This document shows positions 39,122-48,237 of a stretch of DNA of 64,000 nucleotides, one piece after another; within the stretch, counting starts at the first letter, position 1; every line of letters begins with the position of its first letter. The DNA is taken from contig NZ_JBHUGS010000002.1 of NCBI RefSeq assembly GCF_042682045.1, positions 496,001 through 560,000 of the forward strand, read 5' to 3'. The notes under the pieces are model-generated. The model saw only the letters and a list, made by a program, of their open reading frames with translations, made no database searches and was not told the origin of the DNA. The stretch comes from Sphingomonas_R arantia. Lineage in GTDB: Bacteria > Pseudomonadota > Alphaproteobacteria > Sphingomonadales > Sphingomonadaceae. Made by a program: the position numbers and the translations under genes.

Positions 39122-41932
39122 ATGATCCTGACGACGCTGACGACGCTCCCGTTCCTCGCCGCACTGTTGCTGGCGTTGTGCGGACGTGCGTCGCGGGGCG
39201 TGCATATTGCGATCGCAGGGGCCGCGAGTGCGATCGGGCTCGGGCTCCTGCTGCATGCCGCGACGGGGGTGTTGGCGGGCACGCCGCTGACGCTGCGGAT
39301 CGGCTGGGTGCCGGCGATCGATCTCGATGTCAGCCTGTGGCTCGATCCGCTCGGGCTGCTGTTCGCCGGGCTGATCCTCGGTATCGGGTTGCTCGTCGTG
39401 ATCTATGCGCAGGGTTATCTGGCGAAGGACGAGCCGACCGGGCGGTTCCTCTCGTTCCTGATGCTGTTCCAGGGCGCGATGGTCGGGATCGCGCTGTCCA
39501 ACAATGTCCTGCTGATGCTGGTGTTCTGGGAGCTGACGAGCCTGTCGTCGTTCCTGCTGATCGGCTTCTGGCGCGATCGGGCGGACGCGCGACAGGGTGC
39601 GCGGATGGCGCTGGCGGTGACCGGCGGCGGCGGGCTGGCGCTGATCGGCGGGCTGCTGCTGCTCGGTCAGGCGGCCGGGACCTATGATCTGGCGACGATC
39701 CTGACGCGCGGCGATCTGGCCCGCGCGTCGCCGCTCTATCCCGCGATCCTGGTGCTCGTGCTGCTCGGCGCGTTCACCAAGTCGGCGCAGTTTCCGTTCC
39801 ATTTCTGGCTGCCGCACGCGATGGCAGCACCCACACCGGTCAGCGCGTACCTGCATAGCGCCACGATGGTGAAGGCCGGCGTGTTCCTGCTCGCGCGGTT
39901 GTGGCCGGTGTTGAGCGGGACCGAACTATGGTTCGATCTGGTTGCCACGACCGGGCTTGCGACCATGCTGTTCGGGGCGGCGGTCGCGCTGTTTCGCAAC
40001 GACCTGAAGGCGATCCTGGCCTATTCGACGATCAGCCAGCTCGGGCTGATGGTCATGCTGCTCGGCTTCGGCACCGCCGCCGCGGTGACGGCCGCGCTGT
40101 TCCACATCCTGAACCATGCCGCGTTCAAGGCGGCACTGTTCATGAACGCCGGGATCGTCGATCACGAGACGGGCACGCGCGACATCACGCGGCTGGGCGG
40201 GCTGGCGCGGCTGATGCCCATCACCGCGACGCTCGGGACGCTGGCGGTCGCCGCGATGGCCGGGCTGCCGCCGCTCGGCGGGTTCATCTCGAAGGAGATG
40301 ATGCTGGAGGAGAGCCTTCACGCGGGACAGGGCTGGCTGGTCCCGCTGCTTGCGACGCTCGCCGCGCTGCTGTCGGCCGCCTATTCGCTGCGTTACGCCA
40401 TGCAATATTTCGGGGCCCAGCGGACCGGTGAAGTCGGGGCGCCGCATGATCCGGGGCTCGCGATGATCGGGCCGTCCGTGGTGCTGGTGACGGTCGCGCT
40501 CGTGCTGGGTCTGCTGCCGATGACGATCGCCGGGCCGCTCGTCCGGGCCGCGTCCGGTGCGGTGATCGGGGGTACGCCGCCGGAGCTGGATCTGGCCCTT
40601 TGGCACGGCATCAACCCGGCGCTCGGGATGAGCATCGTCGCGGTCGCGGCGGGTGCGCTGCTGCTGTGGCGGCGTCGGCCGATCGCGCGCTGGGTCGCGG
40701 ATCAGCGCAGGCCCGACGCGAAGTTCATGTTCGACACCGCCATGGATGCCATCATCGGCGCGACGCGGCGTGTTTCGCTCGCAGTCCACACGGCGTCGTT
40801 GCAACGCTATCTGTTCATGCTGTTCGCGGTTGCGGTCGCGTGCGGGATCGACGGCGCGCTGACCAACGGCGGCCTGCCCGGCGGCACGCGACCGACGCAG
40901 CCCGCCTCCCCCATCGCGATCGTCGCCTGGTTCGCGCTGGTCGTGGCGACCGGCACGGTGGTGATCGCACAGCGGCGGCGGTTCCTGGCGCTCGTCTTCA
41001 TCAGCGTCATCGGGCTGGTCATGGCGCTCGCCTTCGTCCGGCTGTCCGCGCCGGACCTCGCGCTGACGCAGATCGCGGTGGAGGTCGTGACGATCCTGCT
41101 GATGCTGCTCGCGCTCCACCTGTTGCCGAAGATCCCGCCGCGGCTGTCCGACACGCCGCGCCGGGTGCGCGATGCGGTGCTGGGCATCGCGGCCGGGATC
41201 GGCACGGGCTGGACCGCGTGGGCGATCATGACGCGCGAGGCGCGCACGTCGGTGTCGTCCTGGCACTGGGCGCACAGCTATTCCGGCGGCGGGGGCAAGA
41301 ATGTCGTCAACGTCACGCTCGTCGATTTCCGCGCGTTCGATACGCTGGGGGAGATCATCGTGCTCGGCATCGCCGGCCTCGCAATCTACGCGTTGCTCGA
41401 ACCCGCGGCGCGCGGTGCGGCCGGGCGGCGGTTGCGCGAATGGCGCGCGGACATGCCGCATTCGCCCGAACGCCACCCGATGATGTTCGTGATGGCGACG
41501 CGGCTGCTGCTGCCGCTGGCGCTGCTGGTGGGCATCTACATCTTCCTGCGCGGGCATAACCAGCCGGGCGGCGGGTTCATCGCGGCGCTGGTCTTCGCGA
41601 TCGCGCTCCTGCTCCAGTATCTCGCCTCCGGGTTCGACTGGACCGACGACCGGCGCAAGATCGGCGAACATCCGCTGATCGCGATGGGCGTGCTGATCGC
41701 GGCCGCCACCGGCCTTGGCTCGCTCGCGTTCGGCAAGCCGTTCCTGACGAGCAGCTTCGGCCACTTCACCCTCCCGCTGGTCGGCGAGTTCGAGCTGGCG
41801 ACCGCGACTTTGTTCGACACGGGCGTCGCCTGCGTCGTGGTCGGCGCGGTGATGATGGCGCTGGCCCAGCTCAGCCATGTCGCGCAGCGCGCCGCGAAAT
41901 ACCGCGAACCGGATGCGGAGCCGCCACGATGA
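39122..41932 (+). CDS. mrpA: Mrp Na+/H+ antiporter subunit A with fused subunit B
   Basis: A 936-residue inner-membrane protein, the largest part of the multi-subunit Mrp/Pha antiporter that swaps Na+ or K+ for H+. The N-terminal two thirds are homologous to complex I NuoL: LLMLVFWELTSLSSFLLIGF, FHFWLPHAMAAPTPVSAYLH with key Lys and His residues, and LAYSTISQLGLMVMLLG. A DUF4040 segment follows (about 597-690, with LSAPDLALTQIAVEVVTILL), and the end (about 783-925, HNQPGGGFIAALVFAIALLL) is the MnhB domain. Subunit A-B fusion defines the six-gene group 2 Mrp type of alphaproteobacteria. Its stop overlaps mrpC (ATGA). It probably aids pH and sodium tolerance. Confidence 0.94.
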   Translation: MILTTLTTLPFLAALLLALCGRASRGVHIAIAGAASAIGLGLLLHAATGVLAGTPLTLRIGWVPAIDLDVSLWLDPLGLLFAGLILGIGLLVVIYAQGYLAKDEPTGRFLSFLMLFQGAMVGIALSNNVLLMLVFWELTSLSSFLLIGFWRDRADARQGARMALAVTGGGGLALIGGLLLLGQAAGTYDLATILTRGDLARASPLYPAILVLVLLGAFTKSAQFPFHFWLPHAMAAPTPVSAYLHSATMVKAGVFLLARLWPVLSGTELWFDLVATTGLATMLFGAAVALFRNDLKAILAYSTISQLGLMVMLLGFGTAAAVTAALFHILNHAAFKAALFMNAGIVDHETGTRDITRLGGLARLMPITATLGTLAVAAMAGLPPLGGFISKEMMLEESLHAGQGWLVPLLATLAALLSAAYSLRYAMQYFGAQRTGEVGAPHDPGLAMIGPSVVLVTVALVLGLLPMTIAGPLVRAASGAVIGGTPPELDLALWHGINPALGMSIVAVAAGALLLWRRRPIARWVADQRRPDAKFMFDTAMDAIIGATRRVSLAVHTASLQRYLFMLFAVAVACGIDGALTNGGLPGGTRPTQPASPIAIVAWFALVVATGTVVIAQRRRFLALVFISVIGLVMALAFVRLSAPDLALTQIAVEVVTILLMLLALHLLPKIPPRLSDTPRRVRDAVLGIAAGIGTGWTAWAIMTREARTSVSSWHWAHSYSGGGGKNVVNVTLVDFRAFDTLGEIIVLGIAGLAIYALLEPAARGAAGRRLREWRADMPHSPERHPMMFVMATRLLLPLALLVGIYIFLRGHNQPGGGFIAALVFAIALLLQYLASGFDWTDDRRKIGEHPLIAMGVLIAAATGLGSLAFGKPFLTSSFGHFTLPLVGEFELATATLFDTGVACVVVGAVMMALAQLSHVAQRAAKYREPDAEPPR

Positions 41933-42282
41933 CCCTCGAATTTCTGGTCGCCAGCGCCATCGGCGTGCTCACCGCGGGTGGCATCTACCTCGCGCTGCGG
42001 GCGCGGACGTTCCAGGTCGTGCTGGGGCTGACCCTGCTATCCTATGCGGTCAATCTGTTCCTGTTCGCGGTCGGGCGGCTGGTGGTCGATCGGCCGCCGC
42101 TCTACGCGCCCGGCATGACCGATCATGCCGATCCGCTGCCGCAGGCGCTGGTGCTGACCGCGATCGTCATCACCTTCGGCATGACCGCTCTGGTCGTCAT
42201 CCTGTCGCTGCGGTCTTACCTCGAAAGCGGGTCGGACCAGGTCGACGGGATCGCCGATCCGCCGCGGGACGAAGGCGAATGA
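41929..42282 (+). CDS. mrpC: Mrp antiporter subunit C
   Basis: A 117-residue, three-helix subunit homologous to NuoK. LVASAIGVLTAGGIYLALRA, VVLGLTLLSYAVNLFLFAVG and DPLPQALVLTAIVITFGMTA mark the three helices, including the NuoK-like PQALVLTAIVI element with conserved polar residues. It starts inside the stop of mrpA and ends overlapping mrpD (both ATGA), so translation is tightly coupled and stoichiometry controlled. A short charged cytosolic tail (SGSDQVDGIADPPRDEGE) ends the protein. Confidence 0.93.
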   Translation: MTLEFLVASAIGVLTAGGIYLALRARTFQVVLGLTLLSYAVNLFLFAVGRLVVDRPPLYAPGMTDHADPLPQALVLTAIVITFGMTALVVILSLRSYLESGSDQVDGIADPPRDEGE

Positions 42283-43802
42283 CCGCGCTCGACCATCTCG
42301 TCATCGCGCCGGTCGTGATCCCGGCGATCGTCGCGCCGCTGGCCCTGCTCGCGATGCGGCGGCGGCGGCGGGTCGGCGTCGCGCTTTCGCTAGCGGGCTG
42401 CGTCGCGATGCTGGCCGCGGCGCTCGCGCTGTTCGGCATCGCGCAGGACGATACGATCCGCGCCTATCCACTCGGCGACTGGCCCGCGCCGTTCGGCATC
42501 GTGCTGGTGCTCGACCGGCTGTCCGCAACGATGCTGGTGCTGGCCGCGGTGCTGGGGCTGGTGGTGATGGTCCATGCGGTCGTCACCGCGGCGGACCGGC
42601 GCGGCTGGCATTTCCACCCGCTGTTCCATTTCCAGCTGCTCGGCCTGAACGGCGCGTTCCTGACCGGCGATCTGTTCAACCTGTTCGTGTTTTTCGAGGT
42701 GCTGCTGATCGCGTCCTACGGCCTGATGCTGCACGGCCAGGGGGCGGACCGGCTGAAGGCGGGGGTCGCCTATGTCGTGGTCAACATCGTCGGATCGGCG
42801 CTGTTCCTGATCGCGCTCGGGCTGCTCTACGGGCTGACCGGCACGCTCAACATGGCCGATCTGGCGGTGCGCGTTGCGGCGCTGGGCGCGGCGGATCAGG
42901 GCCTGCTGCGGATCGCCGCGCTGCTGCTCGTCACTGTTTTTGCGCTGAAGGCCGCGGTCGTGCCGCTGCATCTCTGGCTGCCGCGCACCTATGCCGCGAC
43001 CGCGCCGGTGGTGGCCGCGCTGTTCGCGATCATGACGAAGGTCGGCGTCTATGCGATGATCCGTGTCATCCCGCTGATCTTCGGCGACGGTGCCGGGGCG
43101 GCCGCTTGGGTGCCCGCCCCGTGGCTGCTGCCCGCTGCCGTCCTGACCGCGATCATCGGGTTCGCCGGGATCCTGGCGGCGCGCGCGATGCGGGAACAGG
43201 CGGCGTTCGCGATCGTCGGGTCGACCGGCACGCTGCTGCTCGCGGTCGCCTGCTGGACGCCGACCACGACCGCGGCGGCTCTCACATACCTCGTCCACGC
43301 GGTGATCGCGGGGGCGGCGTTGTTCCTGGTCGCGGACGTGGCGCAGCGCCGGCGCGGGCAATATGGCGACGCGCTGGTCCCCACGCCGCGCTTCGCCGGA
43401 CAGCAGGCGGCCGGGCTGCTGTTCCTGGCCGCCACCGTCGGCGCCGTCGGCCTGCCGCCGCTGTCGGGCTTCGTCGCCAAGCTGTTCATCCTCCAGTCGA
43501 GTTTCGCGCTGCCCGGCTGGTGGGTCATCTGGGCGACGGTGCTCGGCACCACCCTGATCGGCGTCATCGGTTTCGCACAGAGCGGCAGCCGACTGTTCTG
43601 GAAGTCCGCGCCCGATGCCGCACCGATCACCGGTCCGGCGCGGTCGCGCTTCGAGTTCATCGCCCCCGCCATGCTGATCGCGCTCCTCGCGCTGCTGACG
43701 ATCGGCGCCGGCTGGGTCACGGCGCAGATGCAGGCGACCGCGGCGCAGGTCTATGCACCCGAGCGCACGATCGCCGCGGTGCTGAGGGAGGCTCCAAGAT
43801 GA
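42279..43802 (+). CDS. mrpD: Mrp antiporter subunit D
   Basis: A 507-residue subunit with about 14 helices, homologous to NuoM/NuoN. Seen are FFEVLLIASYGLMLHGQGA with the conserved Glu of helix 5, AAVVPLHLWLPRTYAATAPV with the key Lys-equivalent and His region, MTKVGVYAMIRVIPLIF and GLPPLSGFVAKLFILQSSFA. Together with subunit A it forms the ion-translocating core. The ATG at 42279 overlaps the stop of mrpC (ATGA), which decides the start against the much longer open frame upstream; the stop overlaps mrpE in the same way. Confidence 0.94.
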   Translation: MTALDHLVIAPVVIPAIVAPLALLAMRRRRRVGVALSLAGCVAMLAAALALFGIAQDDTIRAYPLGDWPAPFGIVLVLDRLSATMLVLAAVLGLVVMVHAVVTAADRRGWHFHPLFHFQLLGLNGAFLTGDLFNLFVFFEVLLIASYGLMLHGQGADRLKAGVAYVVVNIVGSALFLIALGLLYGLTGTLNMADLAVRVAALGAADQGLLRIAALLLVTVFALKAAVVPLHLWLPRTYAATAPVVAALFAIMTKVGVYAMIRVIPLIFGDGAGAAAWVPAPWLLPAAVLTAIIGFAGILAARAMREQAAFAIVGSTGTLLLAVACWTPTTTAAALTYLVHAVIAGAALFLVADVAQRRRGQYGDALVPTPRFAGQQAAGLLFLAATVGAVGLPPLSGFVAKLFILQSSFALPGWWVIWATVLGTTLIGVIGFAQSGSRLFWKSAPDAAPITGPARSRFEFIAPAMLIALLALLTIGAGWVTAQMQATAAQVYAPERTIAAVLREAPR

Positions 43803-44290
43803 TGAAGCGCATCCTGCCGCACCCCGCGCTGTCGGCGATGCTGCTGGTCGTCTGGCTGCTGATGGCGAACGGCATCACCGCGGGTGGCGTCCTGATGGGC
43901 GCGCTGTTCGGCGTGCTGCTGCCGAAGTTCACAGAACCGTTCTGGCCGGATCGCCCGCGCATCCGGTTCGGGCGCACGCTGCTCGTCTACCTCGTCACGG
44001 TGCTGTACGACATCGTCGTCGCCAATTTCCAGGTCGCCGGGCTGATCCTGTTCCGCCGCAACGCCGACCTGCGTTCGCGCTGGCTGGTGATCCCGATCGC
44101 GCTCACCACACCGGAGGCGATCACCGTACTCGCCGGCACGATCAGCCTGACGCCCGGCACCGTCTCGGCCGACGTCTCCGCGGACGGCCGCTTCCTGCTG
44201 GTCCACGCGCTCGACGTGCCCGATCCGGTGGCGGAGATCGCGCGGATCAAGGCGCGCTACGAGGCCCCCCTGCTGAGGATCTTCCGATGA
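43799..44290 (+). CDS. mrpE: Mrp antiporter subunit E
   Basis: A 163-residue subunit with two or three helices at the N-terminus (LSAMLLVVWLLMANGITAGG, LLVYLVTVLYDIVVANFQVA) and a soluble C-terminal half with ITVLAGTISLTPGTVSADVS and HALDVPDPVAEIARIKARYE. The LTPGT element is the family hallmark. It has no homologue in complex I and is needed for assembly of the Mrp complex. The start at 43799 overlaps mrpD's stop (ATGA); a second ATG follows at once. Its stop overlaps mrpF. Confidence 0.93.
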   Translation: MMKRILPHPALSAMLLVVWLLMANGITAGGVLMGALFGVLLPKFTEPFWPDRPRIRFGRTLLVYLVTVLYDIVVANFQVAGLILFRRNADLRSRWLVIPIALTTPEAITVLAGTISLTPGTVSADVSADGRFLLVHALDVPDPVAEIARIKARYEAPLLRIFR

Positions 44291-44556
44291 TCACGGTGGC
44301 ACTTTATATCGCCGCGGTCGCCATCGCGCTCGCGCTGCTGCTGAACGGCTGGCGGCTGCTCAAGGGGCCTGCGCTCGGCGACCGGATTGTGGCGCTCGAC
44401 ACGATGGTGATCAACGTCATTGGCGTCATTCTGCTGATCGGCATCGCGGGCGGCACGGCGACCTATTTCGAGGCGGCGCTGCTGCTCGCGATGGTCGGGT
44501 TCGTCAGCACGATCGCCTACTGCAAGTTCGTCCTGCGCGGGGATATCGTCGAATGA
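44287..44556 (+). CDS. mrpF: Mrp antiporter subunit F
   Basis: An 89-residue, three-helix subunit. AAVAIALALLLNGWRLLKGP, LGDRIVALDTMVINVIGVIL and AALLLAMVGFVSTIAYCKFV carry the conserved GPxLGDRIVALD motif of MrpF/PhaF. In the complex it lies beside subunits E and G. Start and stop both overlap neighbours by ATGA. Confidence 0.93.
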   Translation: MITVALYIAAVAIALALLLNGWRLLKGPALGDRIVALDTMVINVIGVILLIGIAGGTATYFEAALLLAMVGFVSTIAYCKFVLRGDIVE

Positions 44557-44963
44557 GCGCGCTGCTGGACATCGCGGTCGCGGGGCTGCTGCTGCTCGGC
44601 GCGGCGTTCGTGCTGATCGGCAGCTGGGGGCTCGTCCGCCTGCCGACGACGATGGAGCGGCTGCACGGGCCAACCAAGGCGACGACGCTCGGGCTTGGCG
44701 CGCTGCTGGTCGCGAGCGTGCTGTTCTTCCAGTCGCGCGGGATCTGGTCCGCGCACGAGCTGCTGATCTCGCTGTTCCTGTTCATCACCGCGCCGATCTC
44801 GGCCAACATGATCGCCAAGGTCCACCTGCACCGCCGCCGCACCGGGGGACACGTCGAGCCCGGCGGGATCGCGGGCGAACCCCCGCGGCCGAGCGAGGAC
44901 GGCGACTGGGCGACGTTCGAGGCGCCGAAGCAGGATACACAGGCATCGACCGCGAACAGCTGA
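44553..44963 (+). CDS. mrpG: Mrp antiporter subunit G
   Basis: A 136-residue, three-helix subunit, last of the operon. GLLLLGAAFVLIGSWGLVRL, PTTMERLHGPTKATTLGLGA and LISLFLFITAPISANMIAKV match MrpG, with the RLHxxTKATTLG motif intact. A ~40-residue polar tail (GGHVEPGGIAGEPPRPSEDG and on) is longer than in many relatives and probably cytosolic. The ATG at 44553 overlaps the mrpF stop. A palindromic repeat about 50 bases downstream may terminate the operon. Confidence 0.93.
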   Translation: MSALLDIAVAGLLLLGAAFVLIGSWGLVRLPTTMERLHGPTKATTLGLGALLVASVLFFQSRGIWSAHELLISLFLFITAPISANMIAKVHLHRRRTGGHVEPGGIAGEPPRPSEDGDWATFEAPKQDTQASTANS

Positions 44964-45010
44964 TCTGGGTCTGGAGCGCGCGCGTCGAGTCACATCAGTT
45001 GCCCCCACCT

Positions 45011-45070
45011 CGTTTGGTTCGAGCTTGTCGAGAACTCAGCGCAGAGTTCTCGACAGGCTCGAACCAAACG
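45011..45070. repeat. REP-like palindromic repeat, family C
   Basis: CGTTTGGTTCGAGC and GCTCGAACCAAACG flank an inner pair TGTCGAGAACTC/GAGTTCTCGACA around a six-base centre, a near-perfect 60-base hairpin. It lies between the convergent ends of mrpG and the fructuronate reductase gene. The remaining gap (44964-45194) shows no other feature. Confidence 0.8.
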
Positions 45071-45194
45071 GAATAGGGGTACGGTTCAGCTGAAATCTTC
45101 GCGCTCGAACGCGTGCATGTACCCGCCCAACCGCGTCCATCCCGAACGCAGCCGAGGGGCGCTGTGAGCTTCGAATGCGCTCGAGATGAACGGT

Positions 45195-46640
45195 TCAGGA
45201 AGCCGCTATCGCATCCTGCAACGCCGCGCGGGGACCGGCCGTCCGCCATTTCGTCACAGCTTCGACAAGGGCCGCCATCGTGATTTCGGACGCCCCGATC
45301 GCAGGCGCGAAGATGCCCAGCTCTCTGGCGAACCGCGTCACCACAGCGCCCACAGCGCCCCCGGCCTCGGCCCAGATCGCCGCATAGCGCGCGTCGAACG
45401 GATCGCTCGCGATCGCCGGCGCGCCCGCCGTGTAGGCCATCCAGGCCGCGAGGCTCATCAGGTGGAACGGGCTCGCCTGCCCTCTCTCCAGCCGGTCCGC
45501 GACGGTCGCGATCCAGCGTTGCGGCAGCTTCTGCGACCCGTCCATCGCGATCTGGTCGAGCCGGTGGTGGAGGTCGGCATTGCCGAACCGGTCGAGGATC
45601 GCGGCGATGTACGCCTCCGGGTCCAGCCCCGCGGCCGGGGTCAGGCCGGGGACCGCCTCCGTCCGCATCTGCGCCAGGACGAAGGCGCGGAGCAGCGGGT
45701 CGGCGATCGCCTGGTGGACATACTCATGGCCGAGCTGCAGCCCGGCATAGGCCAGCGTCGAATGGCTGGCGTTGAGCAGCCGCAGCTTGGCGAGTTCGAA
45801 CGGTGCGACGTCCGCGACGATCTGCGCCCCCGCCGCCTCCCACCGCGGACGCGGGCCGGCGAAGCGGTCCTCGATCACCCACTGGCGGAACGGCTCGGTC
45901 ACCAGCGCCGCTGCGTCCTCGACGCCAATCGCCGCGGCGACCGTCGCGCGGTCCGCGGCGGTCGAGGCGGGCACGATCCGGTCGACCATCGTATCGGGTG
46001 CCGCGACATGCGTGCGGGTCCAGTCCGCCAGCCCCGCGTCCGACGCGTCGAGGAAGGCGAGCAGCAGCGCCATCAGCAGCGTGCCGTTGTGCGACAGGTT
46101 GTCGCACGACACGAGCGTCAGCCCCCCCGCCCCGTCCGCGCGGCGCCGCGCCAGCCCGGCGGCGAGGAAACCGTAGATCGTCTGCGGCGTGTCCCCGCGC
46201 AGGTCGGCGGCGACAGCGGGATCATCGGTTAGCAGCCGGCCGGGGGCGGGGTCGCGGTGATAGCCCTTCTCGGTCACGGTCAGCGTGACGACATGCGTGT
46301 CGGGGGCCGCGATCGCAGCGATCACCGCTTGCGGATCCTCCGCCGCGACGAGCAGCGTGTCGATGAGGGTCACCAGCCGGGTCTCGCCCGCGCCGTTCTG
46401 CCGATCGGTCACGGTATAGAGCCCGTCCTGCGGCGCCAGCGTATCGCGGACCGCCGCCGAACGCAGCGATACGCCCGTGATCCGCCAGCCGTCGCCGGCG
46501 TCCTGTGTATACACCGCCTGATGCGCGCGGTGGAACGCGCCGATGCCGAGATGGACGATCCGCCGCACCGGCCCCGACCCCTCGACGGGCCGCACGACAT
46601 CGTCGGACAGCGCGGACAGCGTTGCGCGCGACAGCCTCAC
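45195..46640 (-). CDS. uxuB: Fructuronate reductase (mannitol dehydrogenase family)
   Basis: A 481-residue NAD-dependent polyol-type long-chain dehydrogenase that reduces D-fructuronate to D-mannonate. The nucleotide fold opens IVHLGIGAFHRAHQAVYTQD; the catalytic K-x4-N-x2-H set is seen in ELAKLRLLNASHSTLAYAGL. VTLTVTEKGYHRDP and SCDNLSHNGTL are further family hallmarks. It starts at GTG 46640 overlapping the stop of uxaC (GTGA), which settles the start and shows coupled expression. The pairing with uxaC, which makes fructuronate from glucuronate, supports the assignment; tagaturonate or mannitol as substrate is less likely. The gene encoding mannonate dehydratase is not in the window. Confidence 0.9.
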   Translation of the reverse strand: MRLSRATLSALSDDVVRPVEGSGPVRRIVHLGIGAFHRAHQAVYTQDAGDGWRITGVSLRSAAVRDTLAPQDGLYTVTDRQNGAGETRLVTLIDTLLVAAEDPQAVIAAIAAPDTHVVTLTVTEKGYHRDPAPGRLLTDDPAVAADLRGDTPQTIYGFLAAGLARRRADGAGGLTLVSCDNLSHNGTLLMALLLAFLDASDAGLADWTRTHVAAPDTMVDRIVPASTAADRATVAAAIGVEDAAALVTEPFRQWVIEDRFAGPRPRWEAAGAQIVADVAPFELAKLRLLNASHSTLAYAGLQLGHEYVHQAIADPLLRAFVLAQMRTEAVPGLTPAAGLDPEAYIAAILDRFGNADLHHRLDQIAMDGSQKLPQRWIATVADRLERGQASPFHLMSLAAWMAYTAGAPAIASDPFDARYAAIWAEAGGAVGAVVTRFARELGIFAPAIGASEITMAALVEAVTKWRTAGPRAALQDAIAAS

Positions 46641-48049
46641 AGCTTGTACGCCCGACGGACCAAGCCACTCGTCAGCTCCTGCGCCAACTCCGCCGCTTCC
46701 CAGTCCTCCAGCCGGTGCTCGGCCACGAGACGGGCCAGGAAGCCGCAGTCGATCCGCCGCGCGACATCGTGACGCGCCGGGATCGACAGGAACGCGCGCG
46801 TGTCGTCGTTGAACCCGACCGTGTTGTAGAAACCGGCCGTCTCGGTCGTCATCTCGCGGAACCGGCGCATCCCCTCCGGACTGTCGTGGAACCACCAGGC
46901 CGGCCCCAGTTTCAGGCAGGGATAATGACCGGCGAGCGGCGCCAGTTCGCGCGAATAGGTGCTTTCGTCGAGCGTGAAGAGGATGATCGACAGGTCGGTC
47001 GAGGTGCCGAACCGGTCGAGCAGCGGCTTCAGCGCGTGGACATAGTCGGTGCGGCGGGGGATATCGGCGCCCTTGTCGCGGCCGTGGCTGGCGAACAGGC
47101 CGGCATTGTGGTTGCGCACCGATCCGGGGTGGATCTGCATCACCATGCCGTCCTCGATGCTCATGCCCGCCATCTCGGTCAGCATCTGCGCGCGGAACAG
47201 TTCGGCATCGGCTGCGGTCCAGTCGCCGCCGACGATCCGCGCGAACAGCGTCTCGCATTCCGCGGGCGACAGGTTCGCGGTTGCTGCGGTCGGATGGCCG
47301 TGGTCGGTCGCGGTGGCCCCGGCCGCGCGGAAGTCCGCACGGCGCTTGCGGTGCGCCGCGAGGTAGCCGTGCCAGCTGTAGACGTCCTCGCCGGTCAGTT
47401 CGGCGAAGCGCCGCATCGCGCCCGCGAACTGCTCATGCTCGACATCGATCACGCCGTCGGGGCGATAGGTGCTGACGACGCGCCCGGTCCAGCCGCTTGC
47501 CTGGATGCGGTGATGCGCGTCGAGGCTGTCGTGCGCGCCCTCGGTGGTGGCGAGGAAGTCGATCCGGAACCGGTCGAACAGTGCGCGCGGGCGGAACGCG
47601 TCGGTCGCGAGCTTCTCGCCGATCGCGTCGAAGTACAGGTCGGCCGTCGCAGCTTCGAACGCCACGTCCATGCCGAACACCTCGGCGAACACATGGTCGA
47701 GCCACATCCGCGACGGCGTGCCGCGGAACAGGGGATAATGCTCGGCCAGCACCCGCCATGCGTCGCGCATCGCCGTCTCGGGCGCGACGCCGTGCCGCGG
47801 GATCGCCAGCCGATCGAGGTCGATCCCCTGGCTGTACAGCATGCGGTAGAGATAATGATCGGGCGCGAGCAGCAGCGAGGTCGCGTCGGTCCAGTGGTGA
47901 TCATCCGCGAACCAGTTCGGGTCGACATGGCCATGCGGGCTGACGATCGGCAGGTCGGCGATGCCGGCATACAGGCTGCGCGCGATGGCGCGCGTCGTCG
48001 GATCGGCGGGAAACAGCCGATCGGGGTGCAATTCCAGACGCCGGGTCAT
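46637..48049 (-). CDS. uxaC: Glucuronate/galacturonate isomerase
   Basis: A 470-residue TIM-barrel isomerase, exactly the length of E. coli UxaC, that turns D-glucuronate into D-fructuronate and D-galacturonate into D-tagaturonate. The family opening is LFPADPTTRAIARSLYAGIA, then LPIVSPHGHVDPNWFA with metal-binding HGH; later PSRMWLDHVFAEVFG, VMQIHPGSVRNHNAGLFASH and LDESTYSRELAPLAGHYPCL are seen. AGAGGAG lies nine bases before the ATG at 48049. It heads an operon with uxuB. Together with the arabinan genes from 50.6 to 57.5 kb it points to pectin or glucuronoarabinoxylan breakdown. No close regulator is present. Confidence 0.95.
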   Translation of the reverse strand: MTRRLELHPDRLFPADPTTRAIARSLYAGIADLPIVSPHGHVDPNWFADDHHWTDATSLLLAPDHYLYRMLYSQGIDLDRLAIPRHGVAPETAMRDAWRVLAEHYPLFRGTPSRMWLDHVFAEVFGMDVAFEAATADLYFDAIGEKLATDAFRPRALFDRFRIDFLATTEGAHDSLDAHHRIQASGWTGRVVSTYRPDGVIDVEHEQFAGAMRRFAELTGEDVYSWHGYLAAHRKRRADFRAAGATATDHGHPTAATANLSPAECETLFARIVGGDWTAADAELFRAQMLTEMAGMSIEDGMVMQIHPGSVRNHNAGLFASHGRDKGADIPRRTDYVHALKPLLDRFGTSTDLSIILFTLDESTYSRELAPLAGHYPCLKLGPAWWFHDSPEGMRRFREMTTETAGFYNTVGFNDDTRAFLSIPARHDVARRIDCGFLARLVAEHRLEDWEAAELAQELTSGLVRRAYKL

Positions 48050-48237
48050 GCCGGGGCTCCTCTGCCAGTTGCGATCCCGCGCTCCGGCCCCCCGCATCGT
48101 CGCGGGGCCGCGCAGCCGCGGACCGCCGAATAGCGGGGTTTGCCCGCGCGGTGAAGCGGCGTCCGTGCCATCGCCGCACGATGACTGGCATCACCGGCCG
48201 GATGTGATAGCGCAGAGCCATCATCTGGCCTGCGAGT

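Noticed and set aside
45195..47258. 687-codon frame as a longer fructuronate reductase
   Set aside because: The first ~206 codons are an alternative frame of uxaC. The GTG at 46640 with GTGA overlap gives the normal family length.
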